NCBI RefSeq assembly: GCF_031455295.1
Contig: NZ_JAVDSL010000001.1
Coordinates: 1,364,001-1,428,000, forward strand
Source of the DNA: Leifsonia sp. 1010
GTDB lineage: Bacteria; Actinomycetota; Actinomycetes; Actinomycetales; Microbacteriaceae
Direction of reading: 5' to 3'
DNA: 64,000 nt
Shown: in pieces, positions 52,401 to 59,069 of the stretch
Position numbering within the stretch: the stretch's first letter is position 1
How the letters are laid out: each line of letters begins with the position of its first letter
Program-made: the position numbers and the translations under genes
Notes under the pieces: model-generated
What the model saw: the letters and a program-made list of their open reading frames with translations, nothing else
The model's database searches: none
What the model was told of the DNA's origin: nothing

Positions 52401-54064
52401 ACGGCGTCTCGGTGTGGGAGTTCGAGGTGTTCGGCGACAGTGCCATCACCACCGCACCGGTGACCACGGGGCGCGTGAACCTCGCTCTCGGGAAGCCCAC
52501 CACCGCCGACAGCGTGTACAACAACCTCGCGAACGTGCAGGCGCCGGCGGCGACGGACGGCTCGAAGACCACCAAGTGGTCTTCCGCCCGGCCCTCCGGC
52601 ACGGCGCCGTACACCAACCGCAACTGGCTGCAGGTCGACCTGGGCACGGTCCGTCCGGTGTCTCAGGCGGTCGTCGAGTGGGAGAGCGGCAACTCCACCG
52701 ACTACCAGCTCGAGGGATCGGTGAACGGCAGCGACTGGACGCCGCTGGCGCGCGTGCAGAACACCGGCACCGCCGACCACCGCCGCGACAGCACCTCGTT
52801 CCGGACGGCAGAGGCACGGTACGTCCGCGTCATCGGGTCGCCGGCGACCAAGTACGGACTCAACATCTGGGAGTTCGAGGTCTACGGCGGATACAGCCTG
52901 GCGTGCCCGGCGCCGGTGAACGCGGACAGGGACAGCACCGCCACCCTCGCCGCGACCGTCACCCCGCTCGTCGACGGCGACTCCTTCACGGCGTACTCGC
53001 TCGACCCGTCCGTCGCGGCGGTGGCGTCCGCACCCCAGGCGGCCGCCGATGGGACGGTCTCCGTCGGCCTGAAGACCGGGGCGCCCGGCAGCACGTCCAT
53101 CGTGCTCGTGCACAGTGCAGGGGACGAGTTCGTCCGCTGCCCGGTCACGGTGGCGGTCGACAAGAGCGCACTGCAGGCACAGGTGGATCGGGCAAACGGT
53201 CTCGACAGCACGGTGTACACGCCGGCCACCTGGTCGCCCGTGCTGCCCGCGCTGGAGGCTGCGAAGGCGACGCTCACGGCCGCTGACGCCACCCAGCCCG
53301 CGATCGACGCGAGCACCGCTGCGCTGAAGGCGGCTCTCGACGGTCTGCGCGCCACCGCCGTCGTCAGCGCACCCGCTGTCAGCACGACGTGGGGGACGGC
53401 GGCGACGGTCACCGTCACGGTCACGTCACCGCTCCCGGTGACCGGAAAGGTCGCTCTCACCGAGGGCGACAAGGACCGTGGGGTCGCATCCCTGACGGGC
53501 GGGGTCGCCACGTTCACCCTGCCGCCCGGTCTCGCAGCGGGTGACCACGTGCTGACCGCGACCTACAGCGGGAGTGACACGGTCGCCGGTGCCAGCACGA
53601 CACTCACCGTCACGGTGGTACTGCCTGCCGCCTGGAGCAAGACGACGTCGTACAAGACGGGCGACATCGTCAGCTACAAGGGTTCCGTCTACAAGGCGGG
53701 GTGGTCCACGAGGGGCGAGCAGCCCGGGCTCAGCAACACCGGAGCCTGGCAGGAACTGGCGATGACCGAGAGCGGAGCCGCCGCGTGGACGCCGTCCCGC
53801 GTCTTCGCCGCAGGCGACACCGTCGTGTACCAGGGCAAGACCTTCCTGGCCGGCTGGTACAGCCGCGGCGATGTCCCCGGGTCGGTGACGGGACCCTGGC
53901 AGGAGATGGCCACCGCACCGGACGGCACCGCGCTGTGGACGCCGTCGCGCATCTTCTCCGCGGGAGACCGGGCCACCTATAAAGGCGTCGTCTATGTCGC
54001 GAAGTGGTGGACCCGCAACCAGGCTCCGGGTGATGCCAACGGCCCGTGGGCCGTGGCGCGGTAA
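49478..54064 (+). CDS. Secreted polysaccharide lyase family 8 enzyme with multiple carbohydrate-binding domains
   Basis: Exported modular protein of 1528 residues. The signal peptide ends near residue 46 (APAQAA). The PL8 alpha/alpha-toroid and sandwich domains (about 50-735) carry NWWETEIGESIAMGRIS and the catalytic set Asn207 (AGANGAW), His260 and Tyr269 (WAHGAQLYSEGYG). Their spacing of 53 and 9 matches xanthan and hyaluronate lyases. Then come three discoidin/F5-8C-like domains (~741-857, 858-988, 998-1141), a helical linker, a bacterial Ig-like domain (~1291-1381) and three CBM5/12-like repeats (~1386-1528). AAGGAG precedes the ATG. It would cut uronate-containing polysaccharide outside the cell; xanthan, hyaluronan or chondroitin cannot be told apart. 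Confidence 0.9.
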   Translation: MTRHPEDPNAPRPTLLRRSRLSAFVAFLVAALLSAAGFAAPAQAADLQTDVSTIVTRLQDYYLSQGDEVQIANGIYLAQTSNALDYVASQNADGSWSDVNYQDTTSSANGKTWDAYKALYRMVAIAQAYRESSAKGYHDPALIAAEERALAYWDQANPGNTNWWETEIGESIAMGRISIFVGDELSADAAALAIKHNQGRLDPAGANGAWRTSDYLYKALATRDAAAITAGFATMVQTVAVDDSGTVQEAVQPDATFWAHGAQLYSEGYGMALFTMVAMWADSARGTSLAFTRDQLDTIAFYIVDGTRWLIRGEIEMLYLLYRPATTVDGVTSYGAVFLDPLDRMARTDPLYATAYRQMADNIRGKTAGNGVTGDKYFWRSEFSSHQRADYGIVTGLNSSRTVGSEYRSTLRKDVGNEIVWNRTGTTAIQVTNKEYTDLGPAFDWYHYPGTTVPYVKETTLGKDGRSANGGAFTGGVSDGTYGASVESLDRAGTQAQKSYYYFDDEMVALGAGIQSSSTAPIHTTVNQVAAKDNASVDGQKVAPGTDGKVVADPSWAYNDKVGYVFPSDQAVTVSDKTQTGSYYGDQPESHDAFTLYFDHGTKPSAAGYQYIVLPAKSAAQTQAYAANPAVKILRNDTSVQAVQHPGLKRTMATFYRAGSLDLGDGRTLSVSQPSIVMLDESTGTPVLSLSNPSQPGLLVDVALSGSASASRGTFVLGAGANLGKTVTEPLVADDSDGSPYTASGSVAGHGPSRAGDADQTTAWQSSGAAPWLSQRLAAGTYAMGADIDWGADYATRFLIQTSLDGTTWTDQSLVQNGTGGHQHVDFPAVAANFVRILPLDGPGGGSYTVTEFSAFARANLALGAPTTASDGTSPASATDGNATTRWIADRTGSPDTSWLQVDLGSVRKIGAVRLFWEASYASQYKIQVSDDGSTWRDAYTTPAAGSDGGTDLVALNATGLYVRMQTVKRALTTYGVSVWEFEVFGDSAITTAPVTTGRVNLALGKPTTADSVYNNLANVQAPAATDGSKTTKWSSARPSGTAPYTNRNWLQVDLGTVRPVSQAVVEWESGNSTDYQLEGSVNGSDWTPLARVQNTGTADHRRDSTSFRTAEARYVRVIGSPATKYGLNIWEFEVYGGYSLACPAPVNADRDSTATLAATVTPLVDGDSFTAYSLDPSVAAVASAPQAAADGTVSVGLKTGAPGSTSIVLVHSAGDEFVRCPVTVAVDKSALQAQVDRANGLDSTVYTPATWSPVLPALEAAKATLTAADATQPAIDASTAALKAALDGLRATAVVSAPAVSTTWGTAATVTVTVTSPLPVTGKVALTEGDKDRGVASLTGGVATFTLPPGLAAGDHVLTATYSGSDTVAGASTTLTVTVVLPAAWSKTTSYKTGDIVSYKGSVYKAGWSTRGEQPGLSNTGAWQELAMTESGAAAWTPSRVFAAGDTVVYQGKTFLAGWYSRGDVPGSVTGPWQEMATAPDGTALWTPSRIFSAGDRATYKGVVYVAKWWTRNQAPGDANGPWAVAR

Positions 54065-54080
54065 CGGAGGGGGCGCCGAG

Positions 54081-55142
54081 GTGGGAGCCGGTTCGGGTCC
54101 GGATCCCGCCTCGGGTGCCGTCCCCGTTCCGGGTGAGCGGCGCATCACCATCGCCGACGTCGCAGCCCGGGCCGGCGTCTCCAAGAGCGCCGTCTCGTTC
54201 GTCTTCAACGGTCGAAGCGGGCTCAGCCAGGTGACGACCGACCGCATCGTCCGGGCGGCGCGAGAGCTCGGCTGGCGTCCGAACTCCCGCGCCCGGGCGC
54301 TCTCGACGCGCCGGCCGCGGAGTGCGGGCGTGGTGATCCGCACAGACAGTTCGGGAGCGGACGCCGATCTGGCCGGGTTCCTCTACGGGCTCGGGGATGC
54401 GCTCGCCGCGACCGGCGCCGTCCTCGTCGTCCGCGTCGTCACGGCGGGCGTGGAGGAGCAGGAGGTCTACTCCGCCTTCGCGCGTGACTCCCAGGTCGAC
54501 GTCGCCCTTCTCCTCGGCATGCGGATCGGCGACGAGCGTCCGGACGTTCTGACGGCTCTCGGTCTGCCGTTCGTGGTGGCCGACGATGCGGGGGAGCCCG
54601 AGGCCGACGCGGAGGGGATGCGGCTGGCGATCCGTCACCTGCACGAGCTGGGCCACCGGCGGATCGCTCTGGTCGCCGACGGGTCGCTCGCCCGCTCGGT
54701 CCGACGGACAGCCGCATTCGCCGAGGAGTCCTGCCTCCTCGGCCTGGACGCCCGCGTGGTTCGTGCCGACTCGTCGCCGCCCTCGGTGGCGGTCGCCACA
54801 GTGCGTCTCCTCGATGGAGGGGCCGCGCCGACCGCCATCCTCTATGAGAGCGGCATCCTCGCCGTCGGCGGGATGCAGGCTGCCCAACGTCGGGGCATCG
54901 CCGTCCCGCAGGAGCTGTCGGTCGTCGCGCTCGACGACGGCCCGATCGCCCTCGCGACCACGCCCTCCCTCTCGGCCGTGCGCAACGACGCCGAGGCCTG
55001 GGGCCGGGCGTGCGGACGCCTCCTGGCCGACCGCATCGGCGGTGGAGAACCCCACGAACCCACGCTTCTTCCCCGGGAACTCGTCGCGCGGGGGAGTACC
55101 GGCCCGCCACCCCATCCACTCGACCACGAAAGGTCCCGCTGA
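54081..55142 (+). CDS. LacI-family transcriptional regulator
   Basis: Repressor of 353 residues with the helix-turn-helix RRITIADVAARAGVSKSAVSFVFNGRSGLSQVTTDRIV at about 19-55 and a sensor domain ending LSVVALDDGPIALATTPSLSAVRND. The GTG start at 54081 has GGAGGGGG upstream and lies 17 bases after the PL8 gene. The last base of its stop is the first base of the next gene's ATG (TGATG). It is the second LacI protein of this locus; it may sense a different breakdown product from the one at 43937. Confidence 0.88.
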   Translation: MGAGSGPDPASGAVPVPGERRITIADVAARAGVSKSAVSFVFNGRSGLSQVTTDRIVRAARELGWRPNSRARALSTRRPRSAGVVIRTDSSGADADLAGFLYGLGDALAATGAVLVVRVVTAGVEEQEVYSAFARDSQVDVALLLGMRIGDERPDVLTALGLPFVVADDAGEPEADAEGMRLAIRHLHELGHRRIALVADGSLARSVRRTAAFAEESCLLGLDARVVRADSSPPSVAVATVRLLDGGAAPTAILYESGILAVGGMQAAQRRGIAVPQELSVVALDDGPIALATTPSLSAVRNDAEAWGRACGRLLADRIGGGEPHEPTLLPRELVARGSTGPPPHPLDHERSR

Positions 55143-55885
55143 TGCCCCGTCTCGTCGCCTTCGATCTAGACGACACCCTCGCCCCGTCGAAGTCGCCCGT
55201 CCACCCGCGGATGGCCGCGCTGCTCGGACACCTCCTCGAGGTGAAGGAGGTGTGCGTGATCTCCGGAGGCCGGTTCGAGCAGTTCCGGGACCAACTGCTG
55301 TCCCGCCTGCCCGCGTCGGCGCCGCTGGAACGCCTCCACCTCATGCCGACCTGCGGTACGCGCTACCTGAACTGGGACGGAGCCCGCTGGCGCCTCCGGT
55401 ACGCCGAGAACCTGAGCGACGCCGAACGGGAGGAAGCGCTTGCCGTCGTCGAGGAGGAGGCGTCCCGCCTCGGATTGTGGGAGGCGGGCACGTGGGGGCC
55501 GGTCATGGAGGACCGCGGCTCGCAGATCACGTTCTCCGCGCTTGGCCAGTTCGCCCCCGTCGCCGAGAAGTCCGCCTGGGATCCGGCCGGAATGCGGCGC
55601 AGCAGTCTGCGCACGGCAGTGCAGTCCCGGCTGCCCGGACTCGAGGTGCGCGCGGGCGGTTCGACCAGCATCGACATCACGCGCCGTGGCGTGGACAAGG
55701 CCTACGGGATGAGGAGGCTCGCGGCGATCACGCACATCCCGTTCTCGGACATGCTCTTCGTCGGGGACCGTCTCGACCCGGACGGCAACGACTACCCGGT
55801 GCTCGCGCTCGGCATCCCGACGCGTGCCGTGAGGGACTGGACGGAGACCGCGGCGCTCATCGAGGAGGTGATCGCCGCGGCGTGA
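55142..55885 (+). CDS. HAD-IIB hydrolase resembling eukaryotic-type phosphomannomutase
   Basis: HAD-superfamily protein of 247 residues. The first motif is AFDLDDTLAPSKSPV, with nucleophile Asp8 and acid/base Asp10. Motif II is VISGGR, and the last motif is LFVGDRLDPDGNDYPVLALGI. The GD...GND spacing and the DxDxTL...K beginning resemble the PMM/sucrose-phosphatase branch (C2B cap). It is translationally coupled to the LacI gene and follows GH130, so conversion of mannose 1-phosphate to mannose 6-phosphate, or sugar-phosphate removal, is a reasonable inference. Substrate not proven. Confidence 0.82.
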   Translation: MPRLVAFDLDDTLAPSKSPVHPRMAALLGHLLEVKEVCVISGGRFEQFRDQLLSRLPASAPLERLHLMPTCGTRYLNWDGARWRLRYAENLSDAEREEALAVVEEEASRLGLWEAGTWGPVMEDRGSQITFSALGQFAPVAEKSAWDPAGMRRSSLRTAVQSRLPGLEVRAGGSTSIDITRRGVDKAYGMRRLAAITHIPFSDMLFVGDRLDPDGNDYPVLALGIPTRAVRDWTETAALIEEVIAAA

Positions 55886-55899
55886 TTGGCGGGGCGCCC

Positions 55900-56493
55900 T
55901 CAGGCCGGCTCCACCGCCCCGGCGGCCGAGAGGTAGGCTTCGCCGTCGAAGTCGTCGAAGAGCACGCTCTGGGTGACATAGCCCTGCAGCATCCCGACGT
56001 AGAGCGGCGCGAACCGGCGGGCCAGCGCGGCCGCGTCGTCGTCGCCGAGCCCGCGAGTGCGGGCGTACCAGGCGGTGAGATGCGAGGTGAACAGCTCCCT
56101 GGCGCGGTGCCCGATGGTGCGCGCGACGCCGCCCAGCTCGGGATTGACCGGGACCTGGCCCCAGATCTGCACCAGGAGCTGGAGCTCCCCGACCTGGGAG
56201 GTGAGCCCGCCGATCACGGTGCGGAGGACGTCGCCGGGGGACGGCAGGTGGCCGGTCGCGCGCTCCTGCGCCAGCTCGAGGAAGCGCGCGTCGAGGATCT
56301 CGCTGACGGCGATCTCGATCAGCTCGTCCTTGCTCTTGTAGTGGCCGTAGATCGCGCCGGCGGAGAGCCCTGACTCCTCGATGATGTCGGCCATCGAGGT
56401 GGCTGCGAATCCGGTCTGCGCGAAACGGCGGAGCGCAGCCTGAACGATCTGCTTCTTGCGCGCCGCCCGGTGTTCTTCCGTGACCTTCGGCAT
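55900..56493 (-). CDS. TetR/AcrR-family transcriptional regulator
   Basis: Regulator of 197 residues. The DNA-binding domain covers about residues 7-55 (KKQIVQAALRRFAQTGFAATSMADIIEESGLSAGAIYGHYKSKDELIEIA), followed by a helical ligand domain. ATG 56493 has GAGGAGGG just upstream. It is divergent from the membrane-protein gene at 56591, and two matching inverted AACGA sites lie between them, so it probably represses that gene and itself. Confidence 0.9.
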   Translation of the reverse strand: MPKVTEEHRAARKKQIVQAALRRFAQTGFAATSMADIIEESGLSAGAIYGHYKSKDELIEIAVSEILDARFLELAQERATGHLPSPGDVLRTVIGGLTSQVGELQLLVQIWGQVPVNPELGGVARTIGHRARELFTSHLTAWYARTRGLGDDDAAALARRFAPLYVGMLQGYVTQSVLFDDFDGEAYLSAAGAVEPA

Positions 56494-56511
56494 GCCACCC
56501 TCCTCGACCAA

Positions 56512-56525
56512 AACGAATGCTCGTT
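56512..56525. promoter_or_regulatory. TetR operator site 1
   Basis: AACGAATGCTCGTT has five-base inverted arms AACGA/TCGTT. The longer string GAATGCTCGTTCT recurs inverted at site 2 with 12 of 13 bases matching. It lies 19 bases upstream of the TetR start codon. Confidence 0.7.
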
Positions 56526-56560
56526 CTTGACACTATCGAACGCTGCTCCTCATAATAAAG

Positions 56561-56574
56561 AACGATCATTCGCT
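56561..56574. promoter_or_regulatory. TetR operator site 2
   Basis: AACGATCATTCGCT is an inverted copy of site 1 (GAATGATCGTTCT on the other strand). Site centres are 49 bases apart. It lies 17 bases before the membrane-protein start, beside a run of seven or more T, so it would cover that gene's promoter. Confidence 0.65.
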
Positions 56575-56590
56575 TTTTTTGGAGCCGCTC

Positions 56591-57697
56591 ATGTCGCACA
56601 GCACGCTGACCACACCGCCCGACCTCGCGCCACCCACGCCTCCGTCGTCGACTCCTTCCGTCATCCCGCACACCCCTTGGGCGCGATCCGTCCTTCTCGC
56701 TCTCGGCGCGGCGGCAGCGGTGGTCGTCGTGCTGCTCGCCTTCCTGTGGCCGACCATCACCTCGTCCGTGAGGGACCTCCCCATCGCCGTGACCGGTGAC
56801 TCCGCTCAGACGGCTCAGGTGGAGAAGCAGCTCGAGACGGCGGGAGACGGCGCGTTCTCGGTCACCACGACAGCATCGCGTGACGAGGCGGTGCGGCTCA
56901 TCAAGAGCCGTGAGTTGTACGGCGCGATCGTGCTCGGATCGAAGCCGGAGGTCCTGACCGCGAGCGCGGCCGGCGCTGCGCCCGCGCAGATCATGAGCCA
57001 GCTGGCCGCGAACCTCCAGAAGCAGGCGAATGCGCAGGCCCAGGCCGCGGTGCAGAAGGCGATCGCCGCGGGCACGGCGCCCGCGGGCACGACCGCTCCG
57101 GAGATCACGGTGACGGTGACCGACGTCGTCCCTCTGCCTGCGGGTGACCCCCGGGGACTCGGGATCACGGCAGCCTCGTTCCCCCTCGTCCTCGGCGGGG
57201 TGCTCGGCGGCGTGCTGATCTCGCTCCTGGTCGCCGGGAGCTGGCGGCGCCTCGTCGCCGTCGTCGTCTACTCGGCGGCGGCCGGACTCGGCGTCGCCGC
57301 GATCATGCAGAGCTGGTTCGGTGTGCTCCAGGGCGACTTCGGTCTGAATGCGCTCGCCATCGCACTCTCGATGTTCGCCACGGCGGCGTTCATCGTGGGG
57401 ATGAACGCCCTGATCGGCAGGGCGGGGATCGCCGTCGGGGCCGTGCTCACGATGCTCGTAGGGAATCCGCTCTCGGCGGCCACCCAGCCCGTGCAGTTCC
57501 TCGCCGGGCCGTGGGGCGCCATCGGTCAGTGGTTCGTGCCGGGAGCCTCCGCAACGTTGGTGCGCGACCTGAGCTACTTCCCCGACGCGGACGCCTCGTT
57601 CCCGTGGCTGGTGCTCGTCGGCTGGGCCGCAGCCGGACTCATCGCGATGCTCGCCGGTCACTTCCGCAATCAGGAGGTCACCGAGGCGGCTGCCTGA
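56591..57697 (+). CDS. ABC-2/YhgE-Pip-like membrane protein
   Basis: Membrane protein of 368 residues. It has a Pro/Thr/Ser-rich cytoplasmic N-terminus, one membrane segment (about 35-58), an external domain (60-195) with an Ala/Gln-rich stretch likely to be helical, then about six C-terminal membrane segments beginning GITAASFPLVLGGVLGGVLISLL. This topology resembles ABC-2-type export permeases and YhgE/Pip proteins, but no ATPase is nearby. ATG 56591 follows GGAG. It is likely induced by loss of the divergent TetR repressor, as for many drug or lipid exporters; this is inference. Confidence 0.72.
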   Translation: MSHSTLTTPPDLAPPTPPSSTPSVIPHTPWARSVLLALGAAAAVVVVLLAFLWPTITSSVRDLPIAVTGDSAQTAQVEKQLETAGDGAFSVTTTASRDEAVRLIKSRELYGAIVLGSKPEVLTASAAGAAPAQIMSQLAANLQKQANAQAQAAVQKAIAAGTAPAGTTAPEITVTVTDVVPLPAGDPRGLGITAASFPLVLGGVLGGVLISLLVAGSWRRLVAVVVYSAAAGLGVAAIMQSWFGVLQGDFGLNALAIALSMFATAAFIVGMNALIGRAGIAVGAVLTMLVGNPLSAATQPVQFLAGPWGAIGQWFVPGASATLVRDLSYFPDADASFPWLVLVGWAAAGLIAMLAGHFRNQEVTEAAA

Positions 57698-57746
57698 GCA
57701 ACGTTCGCGGGGGACACGGGACCGGCCTGGTCGCTATCCTCGACGC

Positions 57747-58178
57747 ATGACCGCCCGGATCGCGAACGTGACGTTCTTCGCCGAGAATCCCACCGAGCTG
57801 GCGCGCTTCTGGAGCGCCGTGATGGGCTACCCGGAACCCACCGGCTGGGATCCGGAGGACGTGGCAGAGCTCAAGGCCTCCGGGATGACCGACGAGGAGA
57901 TCGCGGATCGCGCCGAAGCGTGGGATCAGAATCCGGCGCATCAGCGGTTCTACTTCAGCCGGTATCGGCACGAGCGACGGCAGCGCAACCGCGTGCACCT
58001 CGACATCACGCCGTTCGACGACCGCCGCGCGTCGCGTAAGGAGCTGGAAGCGGAGCGCGATCGCCTGATCGCCCTCGGCGCCACCAAGGAGAAGACGCTC
58101 CTCGGGTACTGGGGTCCCTACGAGGAGTTCGTGATCATGATGCGCGACCCGGAGGGCAACGAGTTCTGCCTGCAGTAG
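57747..58178 (+). CDS. VOC (glyoxalase/bleomycin-resistance) family protein
   Basis: Small metal-dependent-fold protein of 143 residues. The first beta-alpha-beta unit is IANVTFFAENPTELARFWSAVMGYPEP; the second ends with the family pattern MMRDPEGNEFCLQ, with HLDITPFDD between. The middle is a longer helical insertion. No strong ribosome site is seen before ATG 57747. Its substrate cannot be predicted. It converges with the YciI gene. Confidence 0.85.
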   Translation: MTARIANVTFFAENPTELARFWSAVMGYPEPTGWDPEDVAELKASGMTDEEIADRAEAWDQNPAHQRFYFSRYRHERRQRNRVHLDITPFDDRRASRKELEAERDRLIALGATKEKTLLGYWGPYEEFVIMMRDPEGNEFCLQ

Positions 58179-58204
58179 TTCCGCGTCGGTGAGTCGAGCT
58201 GCGC

Positions 58205-58507
58205 TTACGGGCGCACCGGCGTGGCCGCGTCGTTTCCGACGACGGTGCGCCAGGGGCGGGCGGTCCACGATCGGACGACGCCCTCCGTGACGTACGGATC
58301 GACGGCGGCGAAGGAGCGCGCGGTCTCGAGCGCGTCCTCGCCGGTGAAGATCAGGAGGCCGGTGAACGGACCATCCCCGGCGGCGCCTCCGAGCAGAAGC
58401 TCTCCGCGCTCGACGGCGGCCCACGCTGCTGCGAGATGAGCCGAGCGGTGCGCCTCCCGGGCGGTCAGGTAGTCGTCGCCGTAGGTGTACTCGAGCACGG
58501 CATGCAT
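58205..58507 (-). CDS. YciI-family protein
   Basis: Small dimeric alpha/beta barrel protein of 100 residues: MHAVLEYTYGDDYLTAREAHRSAHLAAAWAAVERGELLLGGA with the conserved His, then FTGEDALETARSFAAVDPYVTEGVV and WTARPWRTVVG. YciI members are putative hydrolases or ring-cleavage relatives with no fixed role. AGAGGAAG precedes the ATG. It may share a transcript with the Rid protein gene upstream (gap 72 bases). Confidence 0.88.
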   Translation of the reverse strand: MHAVLEYTYGDDYLTAREAHRSAHLAAAWAAVERGELLLGGAAGDGPFTGLLIFTGEDALETARSFAAVDPYVTEGVVRSWTARPWRTVVGNDAATPVRP

Positions 58508-58579
58508 ACGTCTCTTCCTCTCTGCCCACGGTCGGCTGCTGCGATCGAGCCTATCGAGGCGAGGTCGCAGAGAATCGAA

Positions 58580-58975
58580 TCAGGAGCCGCTCCGACGGTC
58601 GCCGACGTACGCCGTCATGCGAATGGAGACCAGCACGTCGGGGATCACGGCGCCGAGTTTCGCCGCATACCGAGCGGGCGGCTCGCTCGGGAACCACGAT
58701 CGGTACTCCTCGTTCATGCCGGCGAAGTCGGCCGGGTCGCTGAGGAGGATCCCCACTTCGACGACGTCGTCCAAGGTGGCATCGGCCGCCGCGAGAACGG
58801 CGCGACAGTTGGCGAGAGCCTGCCGCGTCTGCTCCTGGATCGTGGGGCCGGCGGGTCTCCCGGTGTTCACGTCGACCCCAACCAGGCCCGAGATGTAGAT
58901 GAGGCTCCCCGCCTTCACGCCTTGGCTGTAGAACGGGGAGCTCGGTGCATGCGGGGTGCTGATCAGTTCGCGCAT
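58580..58975 (-). CDS. Rid (YjgF/YER057c/UK114) family protein
   Basis: Rid-family protein of 131 residues with IYISGLVGVDVNTG, QTRQALANCRAVLAAADATLDDVVEVGILLSDPADFAGMNEEYRSWF and PARYAAKLGAVIPDVLVSIRMTAYV. RidA enamine/imine deaminases have a substrate-binding Arg (present here in PAR) and a glutamate near the end; here the glutamate position reads Arg (SIRMTAY). This suggests one of the other Rid subfamilies rather than RidA. Cytoplasmic. Confidence 0.85.
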   Translation of the reverse strand: MRELISTPHAPSSPFYSQGVKAGSLIYISGLVGVDVNTGRPAGPTIQEQTRQALANCRAVLAAADATLDDVVEVGILLSDPADFAGMNEEYRSWFPSEPPARYAAKLGAVIPDVLVSIRMTAYVGDRRSGS

Positions 58976-59014
58976 GCGCTCACTATGGCTCGTGGCGCCC
59001 GCGGCGGCCAGGGG

Positions 59015-59054
59015 GAGACGAGCGCCCCGGCGGGATGGCCGGGGCGCTCGTCTC
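59015..59054 (-). terminator. Perfect 17-pair terminator of the amidase operon
   Basis: GAGACGAGCGCCCCGGC and GCCGGGGCGCTCGTCTC pair completely around a six-base loop, 15 bases beyond the amidase stop on the minus strand. It is the strongest hairpin seen in the window and separates the amidase from the Rid gene. No T-run follows. Confidence 0.8.
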
Positions 59055-59069
59055 GGATGGGCGGTCGCC

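Noticed and set aside
49214-53113. A 1299-codon open frame on the minus strand
   Set aside because: It is antisense to GH130 and PL8, low-complexity in composition and without motifs; the plus strand holds well-conserved enzymes.
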